Shown: piece after piece, positions 1 through 8,614 of the stretch
How positions within the stretch are numbered: position 1 is the stretch's first letter
How the letters are laid out: the number at the start of each line of letters is the position of its first letter
Source: Betaproteobacteria bacterium
GTDB lineage: Bacteria; Pseudomonadota; Gammaproteobacteria; Burkholderiales; Casimicrobiaceae
DNA: 64,000 nucleotides
Assembly (NCBI GenBank): GCA_016861105.1
Contig: BOKS01000011.1
Span: 62,001 to 126,000, forward strand
Direction of reading: 5' to 3'
Position numbers and translations under genes: made by a program
Notes under the pieces: generated by a model
The model's input: the letters and a program-made list of their open reading frames with translations, nothing else
Databases searched by the model: none
What the model was told of the DNA's origin: nothing

Positions 1-402
1 GTCGGGATTCCCAGGTCGGCGGGCATGGCGCAACTCCTCGATCGATCACGTCGTGACCCCCGTCCGCCGCACCGCCTCCGGGCCGGCCCCCGCCGGCCGC
101 GCCTCGCGCGTCCCAGCGTCGCGCACGGCAAATAGATGCAGATGCAACGATTGCTCCGCACACGTTAATGCGAACCGCGCGTCGTTGCAAGTGCCGGTCC
201 GCCGTCCGCCTCCGCGGGTGCGCGGCTCGCCCTGCGTCGCCGCCGGGTCGCGGATTCGCCGTTGCGGCGCGCCTGACGCGGGCGCACAGTGGCGGCGTGC
301 CGGGCGCGGGTGATCTTTCGTTGGAGACCCCCAGTCACATCGGATTCCTTCCGCGTTCCGGCACCCTTCCGCAGGTCCGATCCCGCCGTCCATCCTCCCG
401 CC

Positions 403-425
403 GCGTCAGTCTCGCGGACTGACGC
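403..425. repeat. Perfect 9-bp stem-loop in the receptor leader
   Basis: GCGTCAGTC (403-411) and GACTGACGC (417-425) are perfect inverted copies around the 5-nt loop TCGCG, followed by TTCGT. It could be a terminator of a transcript entering from the left, an attenuator, or an operator. The short T tract makes an intrinsic terminator only moderately likely. Confidence 0.45.
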
Positions 426-454
426 TTCGTCGCATCCGCGCGCGCTTCGTCGCA
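423..454. repeat. 12-bp direct repeat with 20-bp period upstream of the TonB receptor
   Basis: CGCTTCGTCGCA occurs at 423-434 and again at 443-454, exactly 20 bp (about two helical turns) apart. A shorter copy, CGCTTCGTC, lies at 581-589. The spacing would put two bound proteins on the same DNA face, so an operator is possible, but no known regulator is recognised. Confidence 0.35.
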
Positions 455-667
455 GGCCGCGCTGCGGCGCCCGGTCGGCACCGCGCTGCGCGTGCGGCTC
501 GCATCGCGCGTGCGTCCGTCCGCCACCGGCACTGCGCGGTTGGCCAACTCGTCGTTGCGACGGCGAATTCGCGCTGCCTACGCTTCGTCCGCGGATCGCC
601 CCGCCGCGCGCGAGCGGCAAGGGGACGATGCCATTCCCAACGATCGCTCCACAGGGGGATCCTCACC

Positions 668-3367
668 ATGAAGTCGCAATGCAGGGCCGTGCGGCGTCCG
701 CTCGCCGCCGCCGTCGCCGCCGCGCTCGCCGCGTCGGCGCTGCCGTCGCTGGCGCAGGACGTGCGCGTCGAGGTCACGGGCTCGAACATCCGGCGCGTCG
801 AGGGCGAGGGCGCGCTGCCCGTCTCCGTGATCACGCGCGAGGAGATCGACCGCACCGGCGCCCAGACGGTCGCCGAGCTGCTGCAGTACATCTCGTCGAA
901 CTCGAGCGGCGGGGCCGTCGCCCTGACCAACGTCATCGGCACGCAGTCGAACAGCGTCTCCACGGCCTCGCTGCGAGGCCTGGGCGGCCAGAACACGCTG
1001 GTGCTCCTGAACGGCAAGCGGCTGTCCGCGGCGTCGGGCGAGATCCAGGGCATCTACGGCGTCAACCTCGACTCGATCCCGTTCTCGGCGATCGAGCGCG
1101 TGGAGGTGCTCAAGGACGGCGCCTCGGCCGTGTACGGGTCGGACGCGATCGGCGGGGTCATCAACTTCATCCTCCGCCAGGACTTCCGCGGCGCGGAGGC
1201 GACGGTGCTCTTCGGCGCGCCGACGCGGGGCGGCGGCGGCGAGAAGGCCAGCGCGACCGGCACGTTCGGCTGGGGCGACCTCGCGAAGGACCGGTTCAAC
1301 GTGTTCGTGTCGGCGTACTACCAGAAGGCGGAGTCGCTCGACCAGAACAAGCGCGGCTTCGCCGACGACAGCATCGATCTCGACCAGGGCCTGTTCGCCG
1401 CGTCGGGCAACACCTTTCCGGCGCACATCACCACGGGCGACATCGGCACGCCGGGCTTCCCCGGCTGCGCGCCCAGCGTCTACGACCCGTCGCTCGACCC
1501 GTTCTTCGGTGCGCGCTGCTTCTACGATCCGGCCGCCGCGGACGGCGTGAACGCGATCCCCGAGCAGGAGACCGCCAGCTTCTTCGCCTCCGGCCGCTGG
1601 CAGTTCCATCCCCGGTGGCAGGCCTACGGAACGGCGGCGTACACGAAGGTCGACACGCGCTACGTCATCCAGCCGACGCCGCTGTCCGACCAGATCACGT
1701 ACGGCCCGAATGCCGAGCACACGGCGACGTTCCTGCTGCCGCCGTCGAGCCCGTACTATCCGACCGCGCTGGCGGCGGCGGCGGGCGTGGGCGGCGAGCC
1801 GCTCAACCTGCGCTACCGGGCGTACGCGCTGGGCCTGCGCGACACGACCGACGAGAACGAGGCCTTCCACACGATCGCCGGCGTCAAGGGCACCGCGCTC
1901 GACTGGGACGTCGACGCGAACTTCGCCTACAGCCGCAACGAGACGCGCTCGCGTCCACACCGCGGCTTCGCGCGCTTCTCCGACATCGTGCCGCTGCTCA
2001 ACTCGGGCCGCGTGAATCCCTTCGGCCCGAATACGCCCGAGGTGCAGGCCGAGCTGGACGCGATCCAGTTCCGGGAGGAGACGTTCAGCGGCAAGTCGAC
2101 GGGCTGGCAGTTCGAGGCGAAGGGCACAGGGGAGGTGTTCCGGATGCCGGCCGGCGCCGCGCAGGCGGCCGTCGGCGTGCAGGCGGGCCGGCAGGAGCTC
2201 TCGCAGCGCTTCAACCCCGCGCTGCAGGCTGGCGACGTCACCGGCTTCGGCGGCAACAACCTCGACATCGACGCCGACCGCGACTACTGGGCCGCGTTCG
2301 CCGAGGTGACGCTGCCGCTGACGCGGCAGGTCGAGCTGAACGCCGCGCTGCGCTACGACGACTACAGCGACTTCGGCAGCACGACCAATCCGAAGGTGTC
2401 GCTGCGCTGGCAGCCGACGCGCGAGATCCTGCTGCGCGGCTCGTGGGGCAAGGGCTTCGTCGCGCCGACGCTGACGCAGGCGTACGGCGCGAACACCGTC
2501 GGCCTGACGCAGGCCGGGCTGGCCGACCCGCTGCGCTGCCCCACCACCGGCGACACGAACGACTGCCTGACGCAGTTCAACGTGCTGTTCGGCGGCAACC
2601 CCGACCTCGATCCGCAGAAGTCCGACCAGTGGACGCTCGGGTTCGTCACCGAACCGGTCCGGGGCCTGTCGCTGTCGTTCGACTGGTTCAACCTCGACGT
2701 CGAGGACCTGTTCAGCAACGGGCCGACGCCGCTGACGATCCTCAACAACCAGGACCTGTACGGCAACCTGATCACCCGCGGCCCCGTCCAGCCGCAGTTC
2801 CCGACGATCCCCGGCCCGATCACGTCGATCGACCAGCGCTTCATCAACATCGGCCGCGTGAAGATCGAGGGCTACGACCTCAACGTGCGCGCGGTGTCGC
2901 CGCCGACCGCGGCCGGCCGGTTCACGTTCAACCTGGACGGCACCTACTACCGCAAGTACGACGTGCAGAACACGGACGGCACGTTCACCAGCGTGGTGTC
3001 GAACGCGCTCAATGCGGCCGTGTCCGGCATCGTGCCGCGCTACAAGCAGTACGCGGCGCTGACCTGGGACCGGGGGCCGTGGTCGGCGACGCTCGGGAAC
3101 ACCTACCAGAGCTCGTACGTCGACGTGGGCGCCGACCTCTTCACCGGCGAGCCGCGCCGCGTAGGGACGCTCTCGCTGTGGGACCTCAACGTGAGCTACA
3201 CGGGCTTCAGGAACTGGAAGCTGTCGCTGGGCGCGCAGAACCTGTTCGACAAGGACCCGCCGTTCTCCAACCAGACCACGACCTTCCAGGTGGGCTACGA
3301 TCCGACCTACTACGACGCGCGTGCGCGCTTCGTCTACGTCGCGGCGACCTACACGTTCGGTCCGTAG
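668..3367 (+). CDS. TonB-dependent outer-membrane receptor
   Basis: The 899-residue product is an outer-membrane beta-barrel that would import a scarce ligand using TonB energy. Residues 1-30 form a Sec signal peptide ending ALPSLAQ. A plug domain follows at about 40-165 (ITREEIDRTGAQTVAELLQ, then SLRGLGGQNTLVLLNGKR and GSDAIGGVINFI). The rest is a barrel rich in aromatic/polar alternation that ends VAATYTFGP, close to the usual terminal aromatic signature. There is no STN or sigma-regulator domain, and no FecI/FecR-type genes lie nearby, so the ligand cannot be read from context. The family is the long-extracellular-loop type common in Xanthomonas, Caulobacter and Burkholderiales. The start is supported by the signal peptide and a purine-rich stretch upstream. 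It converges on the next gene. Confidence 0.93.
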   Translation: MKSQCRAVRRPLAAAVAAALAASALPSLAQDVRVEVTGSNIRRVEGEGALPVSVITREEIDRTGAQTVAELLQYISSNSSGGAVALTNVIGTQSNSVSTASLRGLGGQNTLVLLNGKRLSAASGEIQGIYGVNLDSIPFSAIERVEVLKDGASAVYGSDAIGGVINFILRQDFRGAEATVLFGAPTRGGGGEKASATGTFGWGDLAKDRFNVFVSAYYQKAESLDQNKRGFADDSIDLDQGLFAASGNTFPAHITTGDIGTPGFPGCAPSVYDPSLDPFFGARCFYDPAAADGVNAIPEQETASFFASGRWQFHPRWQAYGTAAYTKVDTRYVIQPTPLSDQITYGPNAEHTATFLLPPSSPYYPTALAAAAGVGGEPLNLRYRAYALGLRDTTDENEAFHTIAGVKGTALDWDVDANFAYSRNETRSRPHRGFARFSDIVPLLNSGRVNPFGPNTPEVQAELDAIQFREETFSGKSTGWQFEAKGTGEVFRMPAGAAQAAVGVQAGRQELSQRFNPALQAGDVTGFGGNNLDIDADRDYWAAFAEVTLPLTRQVELNAALRYDDYSDFGSTTNPKVSLRWQPTREILLRGSWGKGFVAPTLTQAYGANTVGLTQAGLADPLRCPTTGDTNDCLTQFNVLFGGNPDLDPQKSDQWTLGFVTEPVRGLSLSFDWFNLDVEDLFSNGPTPLTILNNQDLYGNLITRGPVQPQFPTIPGPITSIDQRFINIGRVKIEGYDLNVRAVSPPTAAGRFTFNLDGTYYRKYDVQNTDGTFTSVVSNALNAAVSGIVPRYKQYAALTWDRGPWSATLGNTYQSSYVDVGADLFTGEPRRVGTLSLWDLNVSYTGFRNWKLSLGAQNLFDKDPPFSNQTTTFQVGYDPTYYDARARFVYVAATYTFGP

Positions 3368-3403
3368 GGCGGGTGCCGGCGCCGCTGCGCGGCCGTCCGC
3401 GCG

Positions 3404-4531
3404 TCAGAAGAGGTCGAGCTGGCCGCCGCGCGAGCGCGGCGGCCGGAAGCGCGAGGTGTCGAGCGCCGCGCGCTCCCCGTCGAGCCGCAGGCGGCGGCAG
3501 GCGATCGCGAAGCGCCGGGCGACGAGCTGCGCGATCTCGCCGCGTCCCCGTTGCCGCACGCCGAACGTGGCGTCGTAGTCGCGGCCGCCGTGCACCTGCC
3601 GCACCAGGCTCATGACGTGCGCGGCGCGCAGCGGCCGGTGCACGTGGAGCCAGTCGCGGAACAGCGGCGCCACCTCGCGCGGCAGGCGCAGCATCACCCA
3701 GCCCGCGTGCCGCGCGCCGGCGGCGGCCGCCGCCTCGAGGATCGCCTCGAGATCGCGGTCGTTGAGCTGCGGGATCAGCGGCGCGACCATGACGCCGGCG
3801 GGCACGCCTGCCGCGGACAGCGCGGCGATCGTCCGCAGCCGTCGCCGCGGGGCCGCGGCGCGCGGCTCCATCGCGCGCGCGAGCGCGCCGTCGAGCGTGG
3901 TCACCGACAGGTACACGCGCGCCATGCCCTTCGCGGCCATCGGCGCGATCAGGTCGAGGTCGCGCTCGACGAGCGCGCTCTTGGTCACGATCGTGAACGG
4001 GTGCTCGCACTCCGCGAGCACCTCGAGCACCGAGCGGGTGATCCTCCAGTCGCGCTCGACCGGCTGGTAGGGGTCGGTGTTCGTCCCCAGCGCGATCGGC
4101 GCGCAGGCGTAGCCGGGACGGGCGAGCTCGCGGCGGAGCAGCTCCGCGGCGGCGGGCTTCGCGAACAGCCGCGTCTCGAAGTCGAGCCCGGGCGAGAGGT
4201 CGTGGTACGCGTGCGAAGGGCGCGCATAGCAGTAGACGCAGCCGTGCTCGCAGCCCTGGTAGGGATTGATCGAGCGATCGAAGGGGATGTCCGGCGAGTC
4301 GTTGCGCGCGATGATCGTGCGGGCCGGCTGCACGGTGACCGTGGTGGCGAGCGGCGGCAGGGCCTCGTCCTCGCCGTCGCCAGCCCAGCCGTCGTCGCAG
4401 GCCTCGCGCGTGTCGCGACGGAAGCGGTTGGCGGGATTGAACGTGGCCCCGCGCCCGCGCTCCACCCGCCGCGAGGGGGAGGAATGCGGCGTGCCGTCCG
4501 CGGCGTCGGTCGGGTCGGGAGGAGGCGTCAT
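3404..4531 (-). CDS. PA0069-family radical SAM protein
   Basis: The 375-residue product carries the radical SAM 4Fe-4S motif CX3CX2C (Cys94, Cys98, Cys101 in YQGCEHGCVYCYARPSH). The text around it (DIPFDRSINPYQGC and GLDFETRLFAKPAAAELLRREL) is typical of the PA0069/Rv2578c-like SplB-related group. These proteins are predicted to make a 5'-deoxyadenosyl radical; the substrate is unknown. The first 60 residues are low-complexity, and the true start could be further inside. It is transcribed divergently from the metY gene, 92 bp apart, so the two may share a control region. Confidence 0.88.
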   Translation of the reverse strand: MTPPPDPTDAADGTPHSSPSRRVERGRGATFNPANRFRRDTREACDDGWAGDGEDEALPPLATTVTVQPARTIIARNDSPDIPFDRSINPYQGCEHGCVYCYARPSHAYHDLSPGLDFETRLFAKPAAAELLRRELARPGYACAPIALGTNTDPYQPVERDWRITRSVLEVLAECEHPFTIVTKSALVERDLDLIAPMAAKGMARVYLSVTTLDGALARAMEPRAAAPRRRLRTIAALSAAGVPAGVMVAPLIPQLNDRDLEAILEAAAAAGARHAGWVMLRLPREVAPLFRDWLHVHRPLRAAHVMSLVRQVHGGRDYDATFGVRQRGRGEIAQLVARRFAIACRRLRLDGERAALDTSRFRPPRSRGGQLDLF

Positions 4532-4623
4532 CGGCGTCGAACGAGCGTTCGATTGTAGGGCACTCCGCGGAACGGGGAAAGCGGCGCGCTACCATGGCGT
4601 CCCGCCGCCGCCGAACCACGCCG

Positions 4624-5928
4624 ATGGCCACGCCCAAGCCGCATCGCTTCGACACGCTCTCGTTGCACGCCGGCGCGCGGCCGGACCCGGCGACCGGTGC
4701 GCGGGCGACGCCGATCCACCAGAGCGCGTCGTTCGTGTTCCCCGACGCCGACCACGCGGCCGCGCTGTTCAACATGGAGCGCGCGGGCCACGTCTACTCG
4801 CGCATCTCCAACCCGACCTGCGCGGTCCTCGAGGAGCGCGTCGCCGCGCTGGAAGGGGGGGTGGGCGCGATCGCGACGGCGAGCGGTCAGGCGGCGCTGC
4901 ACCTCGCGATCGTCACGCTGATGGGCGCCGGCGGGCACGTCGTCGCCTCGCGCGCCCTCTACGGCGGCTCGCACAACCTGCTCGACTACACGCTGCCCCG
5001 CTTCGGCATCGCGACGACCTTCGTCGATCCGCGCGACGTCGACGCGTGGCGCGCGGCGATCCGCCCGGAGACGCGCCTGCTGTTCGGCGAGACGCTCGGC
5101 AATCCCGGCCTCGACGTGCTCGACGTGCCGCGCGTCGCCGGCCTCGCGCACGACCACGGGCTGCCGCTGCTGGTCGACTCGACGTTCACCACGCCGTGGC
5201 TGCTGCGCCCGTTCGAGCACGGCGCCGACCTCGTGTTCCACTCCGCGACGAAGTTCCTGTCGGGGCACGGCGTGGTCATCGGCGGCGTGCTCGTCGACGC
5301 GGGCACGTTCGACTGGGACGGCGCGCGCTCGCGCGGCAAGTTCGCGACGCTGACCGAGCCCTATCGAGGGTTCCACGACATGGTGTTCGCCGAGGAATCG
5401 ACGACGGCCGCGTTCCTGCTGCGCGCGCGGCGCGAGGGCATCCGCGACTTCGGCGCGTGCATGGCGCCCGCGACGGCCTGGCAGATCCTGCAGGGCATCG
5501 AGACGCTGCCGGTGCGCATGCAGCGGCACGTCGACAACGCGCGGCGCGTGGTGGCGTTCCTCGCGCAGCACCCGATGGTCGCCTCGGTCGGCTACCCGGA
5601 ACTCGCCTCGCACCCCGACCACGCGCTGGCGCAGCGCCTGCTGCCGCGCGGCTGCGGCGCCGTGTTCAGCTTCGACCTGAAGGGAACGCGCGAGCAGGGC
5701 CGGCGCTTCATCGAGGCGCTGCGCCTGTTCTCGCACCTCGCCAACGTGGGCGACGCGAAGTCGCTCGTCATCCATCCGGCCTCGACCACGCATTTCCGCA
5801 TGGCCGCGCGCGACCTCGAGCGCGCCGGCATCAGCGAGGGCACGATCCGCCTGTCGGTCGGGCTCGAGGATCCGGACGACCTGATCGAGGACCTGTCGCG
5901 CGGCCTGTACACCGCGGGGAAGGCGTGA
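4624..5928 (+). CDS. metY: O-acetylhomoserine aminocarboxypropyltransferase (sulfhydrylase)
   Basis: A Cys/Met-metabolism PLP enzyme of 434 residues that would make homocysteine (or methionine) from O-acetylhomoserine and sulfide (or methanethiol) in the cytosol. The PLP lysine is Lys210 in HSATKFLSGHG. The C-terminal block NVGDAKSLVIHPASTTH marks the MetY (COG2873) branch rather than MetB/MetC. I chose the ATG at 4624 (MATPKPHRFDTLSLHAG) because homologues begin close to this motif. An in-frame ATG at 4594 would add ten arginine-rich residues; neither has a clear Shine-Dalgarno. Substrate preference (acetyl or succinyl ester) is inferred from the family. Its stop overlaps the start of the following hydrolase (TGATG), so they are probably co-translated. 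Confidence 0.9.
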   Translation: MATPKPHRFDTLSLHAGARPDPATGARATPIHQSASFVFPDADHAAALFNMERAGHVYSRISNPTCAVLEERVAALEGGVGAIATASGQAALHLAIVTLMGAGGHVVASRALYGGSHNLLDYTLPRFGIATTFVDPRDVDAWRAAIRPETRLLFGETLGNPGLDVLDVPRVAGLAHDHGLPLLVDSTFTTPWLLRPFEHGADLVFHSATKFLSGHGVVIGGVLVDAGTFDWDGARSRGKFATLTEPYRGFHDMVFAEESTTAAFLLRARREGIRDFGACMAPATAWQILQGIETLPVRMQRHVDNARRVVAFLAQHPMVASVGYPELASHPDHALAQRLLPRGCGAVFSFDLKGTREQGRRFIEALRLFSHLANVGDAKSLVIHPASTTHFRMAARDLERAGISEGTIRLSVGLEDPDDLIEDLSRGLYTAGKA

Positions 5929-6716
5929 TGCGCGTTGCGGTCGCCGGCGTCGAGGCGTACGCGTACACCGGCTCGCGCACGTTCGACGCCGCGCATCCGA
6001 CGGTCGTGTTCGTGCACGGCGCCGCCAACGACCACAGCGTGTGGGCGCTGCAGTCGCGCTACTTCGCGCACCACGGGCGCAACGTGATCGCGGTCGACCT
6101 GCCGGGTCACGGCCGCTCGGCCGGCACGCCGCTGCCGAGCGTGGAGGCGCTCGCGGCGTGGCTCGGGACACTGATCGAGGCGATCGGCGGGCGCGCCGTC
6201 GCGCTCGTCGGCCACTCGATGGGCGCGCTGGCGGCACTGGAATGCGCAGCCGCCCGTCCCGCACTGGTCGAGCGGCTGGCCCTGCTGGGGCCGGCCGCGC
6301 CGATGGCGGTCTCGGAGGCGCTGATGGACGCCGCGCTGCGCGACGACCACGCCGCCATCGACATGATCGTCGGGTGGTCGCACGCGCCCGCCGCGCTGCT
6401 CGGCGGCCACCCGGTTCCCGGCCTGTGGATGCCGGGCTGCGCCACGCGCCTGCTGGAACGCGCGGCGCCAGGCGTGCTGGCCGCGGACCTCGCGGCGTGC
6501 GCGGCCTACGCGAACGGCGTCGCCGCGGCGGGCCGCGTCGCGTGTCCCGCGCGGGTGATCACGGCGCAACGCGACCTGATGGCGCCGCCGCGCACGGCCC
6601 AGCCGCTGATCGAGGCGATGCGGGACGCCCGCGTGGTCGCGCTGCCGAATTGCGGGCACGCGATGACGACCGAGGCGCCCGACCGGGTACTCGACGCGCT
6701 GGTCGCTTTCCTCTAG
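5928..6716 (+). CDS. Alpha/beta-fold hydrolase
   Basis: A 262-residue cytosolic serine hydrolase. It shows the oxyanion loop FVHGAANDHSVW, the nucleophile elbow GHSMGA (serine near residue 99), an acid-loop aspartate in ITAQRDLMAPP, and the C-terminal histidine in LPNCGHAMTTEAP, so a full catalytic triad is present. The start ATG overlaps the metY stop by one base. Co-translation with a sulfhydrylase suggests it could hydrolyse an acyl ester or thioester in sulfur amino-acid metabolism (MetX-type acyltransferases share the fold), but it is shorter than MetX and lacks its lid domain. The substrate is therefore unknown. Confidence 0.85.
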   Translation: MRVAVAGVEAYAYTGSRTFDAAHPTVVFVHGAANDHSVWALQSRYFAHHGRNVIAVDLPGHGRSAGTPLPSVEALAAWLGTLIEAIGGRAVALVGHSMGALAALECAAARPALVERLALLGPAAPMAVSEALMDAALRDDHAAIDMIVGWSHAPAALLGGHPVPGLWMPGCATRLLERAAPGVLAADLAACAAYANGVAAAGRVACPARVITAQRDLMAPPRTAQPLIEAMRDARVVALPNCGHAMTTEAPDRVLDALVAFL

Positions 6717-6778
6717 CGTAAGGGGCCACGATGCCCGCCGCGCGAAGCGGGCACGGCCTGACGCTGCACGGAGGAGGC

Positions 6779-7630
6779 ATGTCCACCGAATCGAAGGACG
6801 CGCCCGAGGCGGGCGCAGGCGGCGGCACGCCGCGCGCCGCGCGCGACGATCGCGAGGCGCCCGCGCTTCTGCCCGGGGTCCGGCGGGTCCCGACCGCCGC
6901 GCCGCTCGCCTGGCTCGCGCGCGGATGGGACGACTTCCGCGCGTGCTGGAAGGCGAGCGTCTTCTACGGCCTCGTGTTCGCCGCGATGGGCTGGCTGATC
7001 GCGTACGTCTTCCGCAACGCCTACGAGTACGTGTGGGCGCTGACGACGGGCTTCCTGCTCGTGGGGCCGTTCCTCGCGATCGGAATCTACGACCTGTCGC
7101 GCCGCCGCCAGCGCGGCGAACCGCCGATGCTCGCGCCCACGCTCGACGCGTGGCGCCCCAACGTCGGCTCGATCGGCATCTTCGCGCTCGTGCTGGGCGT
7201 GCTGCTGCTCGTGTGGTCGCGCGCCTCGCTGGTGGTGATCGCCGTGTCCTTTCCCGACGAGATGCCCACGCTGGAGCGCTTCGTGTCCGGCGCGCTCTCG
7301 CCGGAGAACCTCGAATTCCTGCTCGCCTACTTCGCAGTCGGCGGCTTCTTCGCCGCGCTCGTCTTCGCGATATCGGTCGTCGCGGTGCCGATGATGCTCG
7401 ACCGCGACACCGACGGCATCGTCGCCGCGCTCACCAGCCTGCGCGCCTGCCGCGAGAATCCGGGCGCGATGGTCCTCTGGGCGGCGCTCGTCGCGCTCGT
7501 CGTCGGTGCCGGATTCGCGCTGTGGTTCGCCGGTCTCGTCGTCGCCGTCCCGGTGATCGGGCATGCGACGTGGCATGCGTATTCGGGTGTCGTCGCCGGA
7601 CACGCCGGCGGAGGGCCGACCGGGCGGTAG
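6779..7630 (+). CDS. DUF2189 integral membrane protein
   Basis: The 283-residue product is a polytopic inner-membrane protein of the DUF2189 family, recognised by the order APLAWLARGWDDFR, then GFLLVGPFLAIGIYDLSRRR-type text, and a long C-terminal membrane part. About six hydrophobic segments are visible, the first near residues 60-80. The first 40 residues are charged and cytosolic. I chose the ATG at 6779 because GGAGGAGG sits directly upstream; an earlier in-frame ATG at 6731 would add 16 residues and has no such site. The function of the family is unknown. It lies 62 bp after the hydrolase on the same strand and may be read with it. Confidence 0.85.
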   Translation: MSTESKDAPEAGAGGGTPRAARDDREAPALLPGVRRVPTAAPLAWLARGWDDFRACWKASVFYGLVFAAMGWLIAYVFRNAYEYVWALTTGFLLVGPFLAIGIYDLSRRRQRGEPPMLAPTLDAWRPNVGSIGIFALVLGVLLLVWSRASLVVIAVSFPDEMPTLERFVSGALSPENLEFLLAYFAVGGFFAALVFAISVVAVPMMLDRDTDGIVAALTSLRACRENPGAMVLWAALVALVVGAGFALWFAGLVVAVPVIGHATWHAYSGVVAGHAGGGPTGR

Positions 7631-7781
7631 CACGCGAGCCGGATCGTGCCCGGCAACGCGGTGCGCGCTGCTCGCGGCTCGCCGTGCCGGCCGGTGGTGC
7701 GCGCACGCCGCCCATTGGCGCGCCGACGACGCGGCCGCACGTGCGAACGATCACGAACGCGCCGCGCCGCATCGCCCGACC

Positions 7782-8567
7782 TCAGGGAAAGACGCTGATC
7801 AGCCCTCCCTTCACGGCCAGGGCGATCGCCTCCTCGCGATTCAGGACGCCCATCTTCGTGCACGCGTGGTCGACGTGGAAGCGCACGGTGCGCGGACTGA
7901 TGGACATCTTCGGGGCGATGTCCCGCGCCGTCAGGCCTTTCGCCACATAGGTCAGCGCTTCGAGCTCGCGCGCCGTCAGCCGAGCTCCACGCAATCGCGA
8001 AGGCAGTCCCTTCTCGATGACGGAGCGCATGAACACCTCCTGGAAGTGCAGCCCGAAGCCGTACAGCTCGGCGAGGTAGGGTTCGATGTCCGTGGCGCAG
8101 GTCCGGCTCCGGCCGGAGTTGTAGGCGATCATGACCCGATCGTTGTACGCGTTGTGAAGCGTGAAGCAGGCTCCGCTTCGTATGCCGTACCTCCCGGCGT
8201 CGCGCAGGAAGCCGTCCAGTCGGTCGCTGCGTCCTTGCAGGTCCACGCCGCTCCAGGTGCTCATCGTCGACCTGTCGTACGAGATCTCGACGCGCGGGTC
8301 GACCTCGATGTAGTCATTCTCCTCGTAGGTCTTCAGCCAGCCGCGATCCACCGTGGCGAAGACGTACAGCTGGGAGTCGCGCAGGGGACGCGGCACGGAA
8401 CCGAACCCGCAGACAAAGGAGTCGAATCCCCATTTCCTCACCATCGCCCGGACGGCGTGCTCGAGGTCTTCCTCGGCGCGAGCAGCTTCGAACAGTGGGT
8501 GCAGGAAGGGATTCGCGTCCGCCCCCGGAAGGACGTGATGCGATGCGATCTCGATCTTGTGCAGCAT
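7782..8567 (-). CDS. LuxR-family regulator with autoinducer-binding domain (LuxR solo)
   Basis: A 261-residue quorum-sensing-type transcription factor. The N-terminal ligand domain keeps the invariant residues with TraR spacing: Trp77, Tyr81, Asp90, Pro91 and Trp105, plus the SG of RSGACF. The C-terminal helix-turn-helix (about 196-255) reads LTARELEALTYVAKGL, then SPRTVRFHV. I start at the ATG at 8567, which is preceded by GAGGTG, rather than at a GTG at 8630 that would overlap the upstream hydrolase gene. No LuxI-type synthase is found in the window, so this is a solo by local context. It follows a COG4757 hydrolase gene 47 bp upstream on the same strand and is probably in one transcript with it. 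The ligand may be an acyl-homoserine lactone or another signal. Confidence 0.9.
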   Translation of the reverse strand: MLHKIEIASHHVLPGADANPFLHPLFEAARAEEDLEHAVRAMVRKWGFDSFVCGFGSVPRPLRDSQLYVFATVDRGWLKTYEENDYIEVDPRVEISYDRSTMSTWSGVDLQGRSDRLDGFLRDAGRYGIRSGACFTLHNAYNDRVMIAYNSGRSRTCATDIEPYLAELYGFGLHFQEVFMRSVIEKGLPSRLRGARLTARELEALTYVAKGLTARDIAPKMSISPRTVRFHVDHACTKMGVLNREEAIALAVKGGLISVFP

Positions 8568-8614
8568 GGTCACCTCGGCCGCGAGTTCGACGAGTTCTCC
8601 ATGGCCCCGTCTCG

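Larger units (their letters stand above)
1..667. other. Gene-free leader region before the TonB-dependent receptor gene
   Basis: No convincing protein gene is visible here. Several frames stay open on both strands, but their translations are arginine/proline-rich low-complexity peptides without family features, as expected from GC-rich DNA. The stretch 125-180 is less GC-rich than its surroundings. A perfect 9-bp stem-loop (403-425) and three copies of CGCTTCGTC (423, 443, 581) lie in the half nearest the receptor gene. A purine-rich AGGGGGAT lies just before the ATG at 668 and can serve as its ribosome binding site. I looked for a cobalamin riboswitch because TonB receptors often have one, but did not find the conserved box in the right orientation. 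Confidence 0.6.

Noticed and set aside
241..330. A possible cobalamin riboswitch before the TonB receptor
   Set aside because: The GCCACTG-like string is present only in the reverse orientation relative to the gene, and the remaining conserved core is not found.
289..3615. A 1108-codon open frame over the TonB receptor region
   Set aside because: It is an arginine/proline-rich translation in another frame of the receptor gene, with no domain features; the 668-3367 frame has a signal peptide, plug and barrel.
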